Source: Bacteroidia bacterium
GTDB lineage: Bacteria; Bacteroidota; Bacteroidia; Bacteroidales; BM520
DNA: 23,700 bases
Assembly: GCA_009930445.1 (NCBI GenBank)
Contig: RZYD01000010.1
Coordinates: 1 to 23,700, forward strand
Direction of reading: 5' to 3'
How positions within the stretch are numbered: position 1 is the stretch's first letter; each line of letters starts with the position of its first letter. A model generated the notes under the pieces. That model did not search any database, had not been told where the DNA came from, and saw only the letters and a list, made by a program, of their open reading frames with translations. Below are positions 23,370-23,700 of the stretch, piece after piece. A program made the position numbers and the translations under genes.

Positions 23370-23377
23370 TAACTTTG
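23370..23377 (+). promoter_or_regulatory. -7 box just before the M1 peptidase start
   Basis: TAACTTTG matches TAnnTTTG exactly, 10 bases before the ATG at 23388. A normal start site near 23384 would leave a leader of about four bases. No good -33 TTG is seen. Confidence 0.4.
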
Positions 23378-23387
23378 TGATACGCCG

Positions 23388-23700
23388 ATGGAAAAAACAA
23401 AAATTATTGCCTTTATCATGCTTTTGCTGCTACTAAAAAGCCTCGCAGGGAGGTCGCAATTTCGCCCTGATAATTCGGTAATAGTGAAAAAGTATCAACA
23501 GCATCGGGCGGCTCTTTTTACAAGGCAGCCCTTGGCCACATCCGTTTTTAATATCCACTATACCCGGTTGCAATTCACTCTCGACCCGGCAGTGCGTGCC
23601 ATTCAGGGCATTGCAACCCATCATTTCATGGTTCAGGAAACCACCGATACCCTAGTATTGCTTTTAGCACCGGAACTCACTCCCGACTCCATTCTTTTCC
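23388..23700 (+). CDS. M1-type metallopeptidase, N-terminal part (runs off right edge)
   Basis: An open frame from the ATG at 23388 runs to the window end (104 codons). It begins MEKTKIIAFIMLLLLL, a signal peptide of about 23 residues. Then come VFNIHYTRLQFTLDPAVRAIQGIATHHFMV and DTLVLLLAPELTPDSILF, which match the first strands of the N-terminal domain of M1 (gluzincin) aminopeptidases. The zinc motif HExxH would be beyond the window, so activity cannot be judged. The in-frame stop at 23370 and the signal peptide support this start. The gene is divergent from the Ig-like lipoprotein, with a 96-base shared spacer. The family call rests on the N-terminal domain only. Confidence 0.72.
   Translation, partial: MEKTKIIAFIMLLLLLKSLAGRSQFRPDNSVIVKKYQQHRAALFTRQPLATSVFNIHYTRLQFTLDPAVRAIQGIATHHFMVQETTDTLVLLLAPELTPDSILF

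Noticed and set aside
1..23700. Mobile elements, CRISPR arrays, tRNA or rRNA genes, defence clusters
   Set aside because: No transposase, integrase, direct-repeat array or structured RNA gene was seen; the genes are core Bacteroidota functions.

Overview
The window comes from a chromosome of the phylum Bacteroidota, most likely class Bacteroidia. The evidence is a complete type IX secretion (T9SS) core cluster (porP-gldK-gldL-gldM-gldN), Bacteroidota-type promoter -7 boxes (TAnnTTTG), few Shine-Dalgarno sequences, a Bacteroidota-type LptE, a DUF4468 protein and an Ig-like lipoprotein with the MAPTGGP motif. I see no mobile element, CRISPR array, rRNA or tRNA, and nothing that looks horizontally acquired. 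Most of it is core genome.

Layout. (1) 1-785, minus: 5' part of a YitT-family membrane protein gene cut by the left edge, with a good promoter at 845-874. (2) 1097-6994, plus: porP, gldK, gldL, gldM and gldN, closed by a clear terminator at 7020-7054. These encode an outer-membrane PorP/SprF protein, the GldK/GldN periplasmic ring and the GldL/GldM proton-driven inner-membrane motor. (3) 7136-9241: recG. (4) 9322-14694: a tight run of pheT, a sensor-less sigma-54 activator, lptE, an uncharacterised single-TPR protein and secG, ending at a strong terminator (14714-14752). It joins tRNA charging, LPS transport and Sec export in one probable transcription unit. (5) 14830-16780: groES-groEL and their terminator. 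(6) 16872-17402: secreted DUF4468 protein.

(7) 17423-19331, minus: an SDR oxidoreductase followed by a two-domain VOC protein, a probable two-gene operon. (8) 19518-21158: adenine deaminase, divergent from the SDR gene. (9) 21297-21599: ArsR-type regulator. (10) 21633-23291, minus: Ig-like lipoprotein, convergent with arsR. (11) 23388-23700: 5' end of an M1-type peptidase gene, running off the right edge.

The two most coherent systems are both envelope systems: the T9SS motor cluster and the pheT-to-secG operon. I did not find a clearly new multi-gene system. The best leads are the uncharacterised TPR protein between lptE and secG, the sensor-less sigma-54 activator in the same operon (with a -24-like element before groES), and the VOC protein whose C-terminal half carries a His-His-Glu set typical of extradiol dioxygenases.
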